A stretch of 25,971 nt of DNA from DTNV01 sp964388435 (GTDB taxonomy: Archaea; Micrarchaeota; Micrarchaeia; Norongarragalinales; UBA8480): positions 1-25,971 of the forward strand of contig CAYMAH010000018.1 in NCBI GenBank assembly GCA_964388435.1, read 5' to 3'. Made by a program: the position numbers and the translations under genes. The notes beneath the pieces were generated by a model. It searched no databases. It saw nothing but the letters and a program-made list of their open reading frames with translations, and was not told the origin of the DNA. This document shows positions 1 through 6,909 of the stretch, piece after piece; position 1 is the first letter of the stretch; each line of letters begins with the position of its first letter.

Positions 1-305
1 CAGTTTTGCCGATATATTAAATGAATAAGAGGGGAGTCTTATTCATTTTAATTTTTATTTTAAAAGTTGTCAAGTTCATAGGCCAGGAAGCCCGCTTCTC
101 TTATTTTTTGGTTGTTTTACTAGCCAAACAATAAATTTCTAAACATATTCAGTTATTGAATTATTCATTTAGTGAATAGATTATTAGGTTTGACTGTAAA
201 GCGTAAATCAATGAAAGAGTTTTAAACGCTTTTGAATAAGACAGGAAGAGTAAAACCAGAAGGTTGCGCTACGTGTTTTTTATCCAATAACGCGTTAAAC
301 AGAGG
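1..305. other. Gene-free left edge with a strong hairpin
   Basis: No credible reading frame is seen here. The clearest structure is a perfect 12 bp inverted repeat, AAATGAATAAGA at 19-30 and TCTTATTCATTT at 37-48, with a 6-base loop GGGGAG. It is followed by a T-rich stretch (TAATTTTTATTTT), so it could end transcription coming from the left on the plus strand. The rest is AT-rich with short imperfect palindromes and is otherwise unremarkable. Confidence 0.5.
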
Positions 306-1601
306 TCATCCTATCAGGTAGAGAAACACTGAACAGGGTATTATAGCTTTATGCTCTTTTAACTCAATTTTGTCTTTTGACAACAGGAAGCCTTTTTTTT
401 CGTTAAACTCTATAAAATCAGGGTTTCCTTGTTTCACCTCCATTCCGATGTTTTCATAAATAAAATCGGTTTCCTTTCCGGTTTTGGTTTGAGCAAAGTA
501 AACGCTTTGCTTTTTTCTCACGAGTGCTTCTCCAACAACTCCTTCCAAGATTTTCGGCTTTTCCTCCATTTTAATCTCCTTAACCCCAAGAGAATAGTTT
601 TTCAAAACCTGGTAGAAGAAAGGATCCGTGATATAAGTCTTCTTATTGCTTCTGTACATCACCCTGTTGTTTTGGGTTTTGTAAATGGTTCTTGTTATGA
701 ACATCTTCTCCATCAAGTCCATGTACTCCTGAACCGTCTTGTTGGATTTTATTGTCGAGTTGCTAGTTACAGAATTAGCTGAGAAAGGGGTGGAGTACTT
801 GATTATTATATTTCCAATCACCTCTTTGAAAGTTCTTTCATTCAAACCAAGCTTTGCAACATCACTCAACAACGCGTCCTGGTAAACTTCAAGGTATTCT
901 TCAGCAGGGTTTTGCTTGTTCATGTAAAACGCGTAGCTGGTGGCAAGCAAACCTCCTGTTTGAATATAGTTATGAAGAAAGCCATTCAACTCTTTGACGT
1001 AAGGCATTATTTGCATGGCGTTTTCATAAAACTCTTTGATTTTAGTTATTTCAGGTTTTTCACTTGTTATTTTTTTTGAAAACAAGTCAAAATACTCTCT
1101 GAAACTCAAGGGATTAAAAGTTTTTTTAACCACCCTTCCAGGTAACCTCTCCTTTTGCAGAGAAACGCTTGAAGAGCCTGACAGGTAAACGTTCTTGTTG
1201 TTCATGTAACCTGAATTGAAAAGGCTTAAAATCGCCACGCTCCAGTCCTTGACAAAGCTTATCTCATCAAGAAAAAGGTATTTTTCAGACTTTTCAGTGT
1301 TCTGCTCTTCAAAAAACCTTGCGAGGCTTAAAATATCTTCTTTGGTTGAAAGCGAATCGCAGGAATAAAAAAGAATATTTTTAGGACTAACGTTTTTATT
1401 TATAAGGTCTTTAATCAAAAGTTTGAGGTAAGTTGTCTTTCCAGTCTGCCTTGCTCCTAAAAGTAACGTGTTTTTTTTCTCAAAGGAGTAAGTTTTCTGT
1501 GGCGTGGACTGCAAAGCCGTTTTAATCTCTTTCTCCTGGTTGATAAGGCTTTTTTCCTTCCACCAAGGGTTTTGCTGATAAACCCCCTCCAAGTTTAACA
1601 T
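306..1601 (-). CDS. AAA-family ATPase with DUF4143-like C-terminus
   Basis: A 431-residue protein of the large prokaryotic ATPase family in which a P-loop domain is joined to a DUF4143-type C-terminal domain. Walker A is GARQTGKT (residues 49-56). Walker B is YLFLDEIS around residue 108-115, followed by a sensor-like VYLSGSSS. The C-terminal part contains ETDFI and MEVKQG, resembling the D...ExK pattern of restriction-nuclease-like folds seen in this family. The cellular role of these ATPases is poorly known; they are common in archaeal accessory regions and are sometimes discussed with toxin-antitoxin or mobile loci. The ATG start at 1601 has no clear Shine-Dalgarno site but lies about 25 bp below a TATA-like stretch. 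A second member of the same family lies downstream at 2520-3800, only distantly similar in sequence. Confidence 0.85.
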   Translation of the reverse strand: MLNLEGVYQQNPWWKEKSLINQEKEIKTALQSTPQKTYSFEKKNTLLLGARQTGKTTYLKLLIKDLINKNVSPKNILFYSCDSLSTKEDILSLARFFEEQNTEKSEKYLFLDEISFVKDWSVAILSLFNSGYMNNKNVYLSGSSSVSLQKERLPGRVVKKTFNPLSFREYFDLFSKKITSEKPEITKIKEFYENAMQIMPYVKELNGFLHNYIQTGGLLATSYAFYMNKQNPAEEYLEVYQDALLSDVAKLGLNERTFKEVIGNIIIKYSTPFSANSVTSNSTIKSNKTVQEYMDLMEKMFITRTIYKTQNNRVMYRSNKKTYITDPFFYQVLKNYSLGVKEIKMEEKPKILEGVVGEALVRKKQSVYFAQTKTGKETDFIYENIGMEVKQGNPDFIEFNEKKGFLLSKDKIELKEHKAIIPCSVFLYLIG

Positions 1602-1603
1602 AA

Positions 1604-1634
1604 TTTAGTATTACAATACTAAAATTAATAAGGT
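1604..1634 (-). promoter_or_regulatory. Promoter with 20 bp palindrome at the ATPase start
   Basis: Directly upstream of the ATG at 1601 lies a perfect 9+9 bp palindrome, TTTAGTATT-AC-AATACTAAA (1604-1623 on the plus strand). A TATA-like TTATTAAT lies next to it at about 1624-1632 on the minus strand. The palindrome would cover the expected transcription start of a leaderless message, the position of an archaeal repressor operator. That it is an operator is inference. Confidence 0.45.
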
Positions 1635-1720
1635 TTTTGGTATTAAAATATTAAAAAATGAAAATTTGGGGCTTATTTCATTTAAACAGCGTCAAATTCA
1701 AGGGAATTTCATAAGTCCGA

Positions 1721-2502
1721 TATAAGGCATTAAACAACAGCAGGGTGATTACGGGCTTGAGGGTTTATGACCTTAAACCTGTTGTCACGCTTGGATTTGC
1801 AACTATCAAGGAAGTGGCAGGGGGCTTGTTTACACTGTGGACGCGCCAGACGGCGTTAACGCGAGCTTGTCCGACCCTGTTTTTATGAGTTTGTGGGTGG
1901 AGGCTATAAACATTGCAAGAGATTTTCAGCCAGAGTATTTTTCACTTGGCAATGAGGTTAATGATTATTTTTACGCGCACCCTGATGATTTGGACAGTTA
2001 TTTGTCTTTGTATGACGAGGCTTACGCAGCTATTAAGAAGGTTTCTCCGAACACCAAGGTGTTTGTTGTTTTTTCATATGAACACCTGATTGAAAATAAT
2101 CAGTTTGACTTGCTTGCAAAATTCGACAATCGTGTTGGCTTGGTAGGGCTCACCATTTACCCTTGGGAGAATTTCAGTTCTCCGGGTGACATGCCTGCTG
2201 ACTATTACACAAGGTTGGATAATTATACTAGCAAGCCTATCGCTTTTACTGAGGTTGGGTTTCATCATCAGAAGCTGGAAGTTCTGAAGCAGTTCAGACT
2301 GATTTTCTTTCAAGATTCATGGATTTGATTAAAGGTTTGAATGGTGAACTGATTGTTTCTTCATGAAGTGGATGTCAGCGGGGTTTTGGCTTCGGTTAGC
2401 AGCCCTCATGTTGGCACGATAGTGTTGGAGTATTCGAATGGTACGAAAAAAGAGGTTTATTACAAGTGGTTGGAGTTGAAAAACACTCCAATTAATAAAT
2501 AA
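1721..2502 (+). pseudogene. Frameshifted clan GH-A glycoside hydrolase remnant
   Basis: Three plus-strand segments in different frames join into one protein-like sequence. The first (about 1721-1800) ends in PVVTLGFAT. The second (about 1801-2264) reads NYQGSGRGLVYTVDAPDGVN and continues to PIAFTEVGF. The third (about 2265-2360) reads SSEAGSSEAVQTDFLSRF, and a last piece (FLHEVDVSGV onward) ends at the TAA at 2500-2502. SLGNEVN matches the Asn-Glu acid/base motif and FTEVGF the nucleophile Glu of clan GH-A TIM-barrel glycosidases. I cannot name the exact family. The amino-terminal part of the barrel is missing and at least three frame changes are present, so the gene is broken. It lies between two ATPase genes on the opposite strand and ends in a hairpin shared with the next gene. 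Confidence 0.65.
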
Positions 2503-2518
2503 ATTTCACTTATTTATT
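2494..2518. terminator. Hairpin between convergent genes
   Basis: AATAAATAA (2494-2502) and TTATTTATT (2510-2518) form a perfect 9 bp stem with a 7-base loop. It sits exactly between the stop of the plus-strand hydrolase remnant (2502) and the stop of the minus-strand ATPase (2520). A bidirectional terminator role is inferred from this position; the stem is all A-T, so it is weak. Confidence 0.4.
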
Positions 2519-2519
2519 A

Positions 2520-3800
2520 TTACTCCAACAGCCATTTCCAGAGCGGGGTTATTTTGATTGTTTTTCCCTGGTGTTTTTCGGTTGCTTCATCGTCTTCTGT
2601 TATTATAAGCGCTTGTTTGGGTTTGAATTTTTTTGCTGCTTCGATTAGTCCTTGTATTTCTCTTTTTTTGTTTTCAGTTGTTAGTTGGTAGCATACTTGT
2701 ATTGCTTGTGTTATCTTGTTTTGTTCTTTTACCAGGAAGTCACATTCTTTTTTGTTTTGGTAATAGTATATTTCTTTTTGTGATAGTTTTAGGTAAACTG
2801 CGTTTTCGTAGAGTTTTCCCATGTCTTCCATGAACTTGAATGCGATGACGTTTCTTATTCCGAGGTCTGTTATGAATATTTTTTTGGGGTTTTTTTCCTG
2901 TGCTTTTAGCGAGTGAGCGTACTTGCTTATTAGGTTTAGCAGGTATACCTGTTTGAAGTATTCGGTAAATCTCTCGGTCGTGTCTAGGTTTATGTTTATG
3001 AAGTTTTTGATTTTTCTGAAGCTTATCGGCGACGCGTTGTTTGTTAGATAGAATTTTGCCAGTGTTTTTAATTGGCTTGTTTTTTTGACGTGGAATCTTT
3101 CAATTATGTCTTTGGTTATTATGTCGTCGAAGTAGGTGTTGAGCAGTTCCTTTTTTTTGTTGGTCAGCGCTATGAGAGGAAGGCCTCCAAACTCAAGGTA
3201 TTCTCGCAGTAGTTGTTTGATTTTGGTTTTGTTTGATAAAAGGTCCATTTTTGTGTTTATTTTCATGTTTTTGAATTCTAGGAATTCTTTGAAGTTTAGG
3301 GGGTAGATTTTTAGGTCGGCGTGTCTTCCCGTAAGTTTAGTTCCGTATTCTTTGCTTGATAGTTTTGATGTGGAGCCCGAGACTATGAGGAACGCTTCGT
3401 TTTTTTCGTGTATGCTTCTTGCGAATTTTTCCCACTCTGCGATTTGCTGTATCTCGTCTAGTATTATGTAGGGTTTGGAGGTTGGTTGAATTATTTCTAG
3501 GTATGCTTGGTAAGCTTCTTGCAGGAATTTCAGGGAGAGTTCTTCTGTGAATAGCTGCTCTTCGAAGTTTATGTACAGGAAGTTTTTTCTGTCCTCGCCT
3601 TTTTCTATGTGTTTTTTTATGTATTGTTTTAGTATTGTTGATTTCCCTGATCTTCTGATTCCGGTTATTATCGTTATCTGCCCCGTGTTTTTGAGCTCGT
3701 CTATTTGTTGAAGGTATTTTTCCCTTATGATTCCGCATTCCTGGTCCTTTGTCCAGAAGTTCCATTCGTTTAGTATTTGAATCATTCTGTCTTTTTCCAT
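2520..3800 (-). CDS. AAA-family ATPase with DUF4143 domain
   Basis: A 426-residue ATPase of the AAA_14/DUF4143 type. Walker A is GIRRSGKS (residues 47-54). Walker B is PYIILDEIQQI near residue 110, then LIVSGSTSKL and the family-typical stretch TGRHADLKIYPLNFKEFLEF. A helical middle region contains an RHH/winged-helix-like part, and the C-terminal domain has ENAVYLKL and CDFLV...AIQVCYQL, matching the nuclease-like DUF4143 core. Length is normal for the family. The ATG at 3800 lies about 28 bp below the TATA-like ATTTAAAAATC (3823-3833), fitting leaderless transcription. Immediately upstream is a copy of a 180 bp repeat carrying an 18 bp palindrome. The molecular role is unknown; membership of a defence or toxin-antitoxin island is suggested only by its neighbours. 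Confidence 0.87.
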   Translation of the reverse strand: MEKDRMIQILNEWNFWTKDQECGIIREKYLQQIDELKNTGQITIITGIRRSGKSTILKQYIKKHIEKGEDRKNFLYINFEEQLFTEELSLKFLQEAYQAYLEIIQPTSKPYIILDEIQQIAEWEKFARSIHEKNEAFLIVSGSTSKLSSKEYGTKLTGRHADLKIYPLNFKEFLEFKNMKINTKMDLLSNKTKIKQLLREYLEFGGLPLIALTNKKKELLNTYFDDIITKDIIERFHVKKTSQLKTLAKFYLTNNASPISFRKIKNFININLDTTERFTEYFKQVYLLNLISKYAHSLKAQEKNPKKIFITDLGIRNVIAFKFMEDMGKLYENAVYLKLSQKEIYYYQNKKECDFLVKEQNKITQAIQVCYQLTTENKKREIQGLIEAAKKFKPKQALIITEDDEATEKHQGKTIKITPLWKWLLE

Positions 3801-3830
3801 TGTTTATTCCTTAGGCGCTTTTTGATTTTT

Positions 3831-4010
3831 AAATGTTTCTATTCATCGGTCACTTTTAAGGTTTTTTGACCGATGTATCGGTCACTTTTTTATTGTTATC
3901 AGCCCAACCCAGATTCCGTCAGGGTCTTTCACGTATCCCATGGTGGCCGTTTTTCCCTGCTATAAGGGCATTGCTATTACAGCTCCTTTTGCAACGAGTT
4001 TTTGGAACGT
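3831..4010 (-). repeat. Long direct repeat, copy A (VOC fragment plus palindrome)
   Basis: This 180-base segment recurs at 6478-6660 in the same orientation with roughly 93% identity by eye. It contains a degraded VOC/glyoxalase 3' end and an 18 bp palindrome TGACCGAT-GT-ATCGGTCA (3867-3884). A further ATCGGTCACTTTT half-site lies at 3844-3856. The repeat stops where the TATA-like region of the downstream minus-strand ATPase begins. The two copies flank a 2.5 kb segment holding the LURP-like remnant and the AbiE pair. Confidence 0.9.
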
Positions 4011-4067
4011 TTTCCTATGAGTTTTTGCAGTTGTTTCATATTCGAAGCGTAGATTTAGCGAAGCTTT
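3882..4067 (-). pseudogene. Decayed VOC/glyoxalase-family 3' fragment
   Basis: Read on the minus strand, the frame gives SLNLRFEYETTAKTHRKTFQ, then KLVAKGAVIAMPL, an in-frame TAG (3960-3962), and MGYVKDPDGIWVGLITIKK before a TGA at 3882-3884. The YVKDPDGIWVGL ending is characteristic of the last strand of vicinal-oxygen-chelate (glyoxalase/bleomycin-resistance) domains. Only about the last 60 residues remain and they contain a stop, so no active enzyme can be made. The TGA lies inside the palindrome TGACCGATACATCGGTCA. A second, frameshifted copy of the end of this gene is at 6534-6660. Confidence 0.7.
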
Positions 4068-4113
4068 TTAGTATGCAAAGGTTTAAAAATTAGTTAAAAA
4101 TAAAAAAAAAATC

Positions 4114-4711
4114 ATGATAGATCCCTTAAGCTTAAACAATTATCTAATAAGAAAAGAGGTGAAAATTATTGGAAGGCCAACCTACGACGTTTTGAATGAA
4201 AATGGAGAGGTTGTTATGAAAGCAAGGCAAAAAAACCTTCTTGCTGTGGGGGTTCCAGACTTTATAATTTCAGACCAAGAAAAAAAATACTCTAGGCAGA
4301 ATTCACCACGTTTTTTCACTTGGCTCTGACAACTTTGAATTCTATGACGGTTCTGACAAGCTCGTTGGAAAAATGCACAAGGGGATTTTCAACAAATCAC
4401 CGTTGTTATTAGGCTTGGTTAACACTTTTCAACTATCTGATGCTAATGGCAATCTTATAGCAATAGCCGGAGAGCAGATGTCGCTGTCAGACTTTGCAGG
4501 AAACACCAACTATAAAATATACGACCCAGAGCGGAAAAACATGATAGCAGAAATAAACATGGACCTGTCTGGAACTGGAATAAAGGACATGTTCAAAAAC
4601 CTAGCCGGACACGCTTATCTCGTAAACATAAATCAAAAGCTCATATCAACGCTTAACATAATAGAGTTCGTGCTGGCGATTGACCTAAGAGCAGAATTTC
4701 AAGGAGATTGA
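4114..4711 (+). pseudogene. Frameshifted LURP-one-related/scramblase-like gene
   Basis: Two plus-strand frames join into one protein of about 198 residues. The first, 4114 to about 4310, begins MIDPLSLNNYLIRKEVKIIG and contains YDVLNENGEVVMKARQ. The second resumes as VFSLGSDNFEFYDGSDKLVG near 4314 and ends at 4711. The alternating beta-strand pattern and the Y/F-x-V-x-D-x-x-G repeats match the LURP-one-related (LOR, YxjI, tubby C-terminal-like) fold. Its function in archaea is unknown; relatives are described as phospholipid-binding or scramblase-like. The change from frame 1 to frame 2 occurs beside a T6 run (4312-4317), so a single indel or a sequencing error could explain it. A TATA-like TTTAAAAAT lies about 28 bp upstream of the ATG. 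Confidence 0.65.
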
Positions 4712-4731
4712 TGAATTATCCTTAACTCCGG

Positions 4732-4944
4732 CTAGTTTGCAAGGGTCAAGCTTTTTTTGAAGTTTTTGTCTTCTGTAGTTTTAATGCTATTGGCTTGCTT
4801 AGCCAAATCACGCGTTGAGCGCAGGGGAATTTCATAAAGCTCATCGTATTGGCTATATTGATTTTTGTTGCAGTGCACTGTAAGTGGAAGTCTTTTTTTT
4901 AGAAAATAAGTTTCAGTTGAAGGGAGTGTTTGCACGGCCCGCAT
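4732..4944 (-). CDS. Small unknown ORF downstream of AbiEii
   Basis: A 70-residue frame starts 7 bases after the AbiEii stop, on the same strand. It contains LYEIPLRSTRDLAKQANSIK and is rich in Lys and Thr. I recognise no family. The AbiEii stop overlaps an ATG (TAATG at 4950-4954) that opens a different frame of only 17 codons (MKKCGPCKHS...), so the real gene, if any, may be frameshifted. It could be the remains of a third gene of the toxin-antitoxin operon or simply an open frame. Confidence is low. Confidence 0.25.
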   Translation of the reverse strand: MRAVQTLPSTETYFLKKRLPLTVHCNKNQYSQYDELYEIPLRSTRDLAKQANSIKTTEDKNFKKSLTLAN

Positions 4945-4951
4945 TTTTTCA

Positions 4952-5743
4952 TTAAAGTCGCGTCTTGTTTTTTATTAGACTTTTAACACTTGCCAGGTCT
5001 GGAAGGCTTTTCACAAGATATGAAAGCTCTTCCTTCCATGTCTTCGCGTTTATTTTGTCTATGCTTGCGAGCAGGGTTTTTTTGTTGAAGGTTTCGTTTC
5101 TTCTATCAAGCTTTTCGGCCAGCATTTTTTCATCATACTTGACGTTTTTGTATTTCAGCAGAAAATAAGCGTCGTAAAGGTCTCTTGCTTTTGCCCTCTC
5201 AATCAACGCGCAGAACTTTTCGGCCAGCATTTCTTCTATGCTCATGACATAAATCAGGATTGTTCCGATGTCGGAGTATTTTGAGGCTAGTTTCTCGGCT
5301 TTCGGCTTTATGATGATGTCGTTTCTTGCGCTTATATCGATTTTAATCTTGTGCCCCGCACCTGTTTTGCTGAACAAAGGGCCTTCTATAAATAGTTCTG
5401 ACCTTACTCCCGAGATTTCCCCTTTTTCAGTTCTTATTATTATATTCCCTTTGCTTTTTCTTATTCTGTAGTTGAGGTTAAAGTCCTTTATTATTGGGTT
5501 TAGGTAAGAGTCCACTGCTTCGGTTATTGGAGTTTTGCCAATGTAAGTGAAATCCAGATCTTCTGAAAACCTGTCAAGTCCGTGGAACAGGTAAAGAGCG
5601 GTGCCTCCTTTAAACACCAGTTCCTCCGATATTTTGTTTATTGATATGATTTTGAGCATCAAATTTATCAGATAGTCTTTTTCAAGCTGCCTCTCGTCTG
5701 GAAAGTAGTGTGAGAACGCCAATAAATTGTTTTCGTCAATCAT
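4952..5743 (-). CDS. abiEii: AbiEii-type nucleotidyltransferase toxin
   Basis: Type IV toxin-antitoxin toxin of the AbiEii/DUF1814 family, a nucleotidyltransferase-fold enzyme. Relatives block growth by modifying RNA or by nucleotide transfer and can abort phage infection. Counting from the ATG at 5755, the core motif is FKGGTAL (residues 48-54), followed by RFSEDLDF (62-69), the two-aspartate metal-binding motif. Further on is AEKFCALIERAKARDLYDAY, the family's characteristic Lys-x-Arg-Asp segment. I prefer the ATG at 5743: it forms an ATGA overlap with the AbiEi stop (TGA, 5742-5740) and has GGAG about 7 bases upstream. The ATG at 5755 would add four residues. Length (263 aa) is normal and no catalytic residue is visibly missing. 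Confidence 0.88.
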   Translation of the reverse strand: MIDENNLLAFSHYFPDERQLEKDYLINLMLKIISINKISEELVFKGGTALYLFHGLDRFSEDLDFTYIGKTPITEAVDSYLNPIIKDFNLNYRIRKSKGNIIIRTEKGEISGVRSELFIEGPLFSKTGAGHKIKIDISARNDIIIKPKAEKLASKYSDIGTILIYVMSIEEMLAEKFCALIERAKARDLYDAYFLLKYKNVKYDEKMLAEKLDRRNETFNKKTLLASIDKINAKTWKEELSYLVKSLPDLASVKSLIKNKTRL

Positions 5744-6411
5744 TTTATTCTCCATCTTTTGTTTTTTTTTATTTCTTTGTCTTTGACTTCAACATAGTTC
5801 GCATACCTGAAAGGCAGAAGCTTGCTGGCGTTTATGTTGTTCAACTCAAGCAGGAAGCCAAGCTTGTTTATCAGCACTTTGCTTCCTGTTTTCATTGCAT
5901 AGTCCTCAAGCAGGCTCGTGTCTAAAAGCTTTTCGTTTATTGCCGCGCTTAGAATGTTTTTTAAACTTGCGAATTTTGGTTTGTTGAAGTATAAACAGTC
6001 TATGAAAAGCTTTTCCGGGCTTGCAATGTAGGTGCTTGACTTGTTCAGGTAACCGAAGAACATGTTTTTTTTAACTTTTATGAACTCCACTGTATTGCCG
6101 TTTAGTGCAATTCCCCTGTGTCTTTTAAGTGTGATTACAGAGTATTTCACGATGTTCTGGTCTATTAGGTTATAATACTGCATTCCAGCGTAAAGGCTGA
6201 CGTAAGAGGGGAATATTATGTTGGAGGTTATTTCATAAACGCTTGAGCCGGTTATGAAATACTTGCCTTTCTCTATTCTCTTTACTTTTTTGCTTCTGGA
6301 AAGCATGAGCGACGCATAAGCGGTTGATTTGTTCATCAGCTTAGCTGCATCGTACACTGTAAATACCTTCTTGGATTTTGAAAGCGTTTCAAGAATATTG
6401 TCAAACTTCAC
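5740..6411 (-). CDS. abiEi: AbiEi-type antitoxin/transcriptional regulator
   Basis: A 223-residue protein preceding and overlapping the toxin gene. It has an N-terminal winged-helix region (residues about 1-55, VYDAAKLMNKSTAYASLMLS followed by RIEKGKYFIT) and a C-terminal AbiEi_1-like domain (residues about 60-220, with FPSYVSLYAGMQYYNL and YIASPEKLFIDCLY). Known AbiEi proteins neutralise AbiEii without stable binding and repress their own promoter by binding inverted repeats. Here an ATTTTGT-TTC-ACAAAAT repeat lies in the promoter region, consistent with autoregulation. The 4-base ATGA overlap with abiEii gives translational coupling. The start at 6411 fits a TATA box at 6434-6441. Confidence 0.82.
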   Translation of the reverse strand: MKFDNILETLSKSKKVFTVYDAAKLMNKSTAYASLMLSRSKKVKRIEKGKYFITGSSVYEITSNIIFPSYVSLYAGMQYYNLIDQNIVKYSVITLKRHRGIALNGNTVEFIKVKKNMFFGYLNKSSTYIASPEKLFIDCLYFNKPKFASLKNILSAAINEKLLDTSLLEDYAMKTGSKVLINKLGFLLELNNINASKLLPFRYANYVEVKDKEIKKNKRWRIK

Positions 6412-6433
6412 ATTATAATATTTTATGTAAAGA

Positions 6434-6469
6434 TATTTATACTTTTGTATATATTTTGTTTCACAAAAT
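6434..6469 (-). promoter_or_regulatory. abiE promoter with inverted-repeat operator
   Basis: On the minus strand a TATA box (TATAAATA, 6434-6441) stands 23-30 bp upstream of the AbiEi ATG. Just upstream of it is a 7+7 bp inverted repeat ATTTTGT-TTC-ACAAAAT (6453-6469), a plausible binding site for AbiEi or for a factor recruiting TBP/TFB. The operator role is inferred from the family's known autoregulation. Confidence 0.5.
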
Positions 6470-6477
6470 GTTATTTA

Positions 6478-6660
6478 AAATGTTTCTATTCATCGGTCAC
6501 TTTTAAGGTTTTTTGACCGGATGTATCGGTCACTTTTTTTATTGTTATCAGCCCAACCCAGATTCCGTCAGGGTTTTTTTACATATCCCATGGTCGCCGT
6601 TTTTCCCCGCCATAAGGGCATTGCTATTACAGTTCCTTTTGCAACGAGTTTTAGAAACGT
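6478..6660 (-). repeat. Long direct repeat, copy B (VOC fragment plus palindrome)
   Basis: Second copy of the segment at 3831-4010. It differs by scattered substitutions, an extra G in the palindrome (TGACCGGAT-GT-ATCGGTCA, 6514-6532) and extra T/A bases. The encoded VOC ending is frameshifted at an A7 run: after GYVKK the frame hits a TGA. On the far side (above 6660) the flanking sequence differs completely from copy A, so 6660/4010 is a junction. The near side ends just above the abiE promoter. Confidence 0.9.
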
Positions 6661-6895
6661 CAGTTTTATCTTTTTCAAAAAAGCTAGCTAGGCTACCAGT
6701 TGCTTTATTCGGATAAACAACTTCAGCAGTTTGAAAAACTAGATCTTTAGGAGAAGGTTCTTTTCGTGGTTTTGAAGCCCAAACTAAGCGAGCGGTATCT
6801 TTTTGCTTTTTCTTTTCACTGCCTAAACGTGAACGTTCTTGCAGAACAGTGAGATCAAAGTCTTCTTGTTCTTCCATAAAATAACCACAGTGCAT
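6548..6895 (-). pseudogene. Truncated unknown third gene fused to repeat copy B
   Basis: A 115-codon frame follows the dual-OB gene by 14 bases on the same strand. Its first about 78 codons (MEEQEDFDLTVLQERS from the ATG at 6877, then RLVWASKPRKEPSPKDLVFQ and TAEVVYPN) look like a genuine protein, but I cannot name the family. From 6660 downward the frame runs into the repeat that elsewhere encodes a VOC fragment, here in a different frame. The gene therefore appears cut by the recombination that placed the repeat. It may be the stub of the third member of the SocA-DUF488/dual-OB operon. A DNA-modifying enzyme was considered but is unsupported. Confidence 0.5.
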
Positions 6896-6909
6896 TATTA
6901 TTTTCTTGA

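Noticed and set aside
429..782. Plus-strand 117-codon frame
   Set aside because: Lies antisense within the ATPase gene with Walker motifs and shows no family resemblance.
1660..1690. AAATGAAA ... TTTCATTT inverted repeat
   Set aside because: An 8 bp A-T-rich match in A-T-rich sequence is expected by chance and has no supporting context.
3337..3765. Minus-strand 142-codon frame inside the second ATPase
   Set aside because: Very Arg/Lys/Asn-rich out-of-frame translation of the ATPase coding region; a shadow of the real gene.
4901..4952. A 17-codon frame with a CGPC motif overlapping the AbiEii stop (TAATG)
   Set aside because: The thioredoxin-like CGPC is in a very short frame without thioredoxin context; most likely coincidence or remains of a frameshifted small gene.
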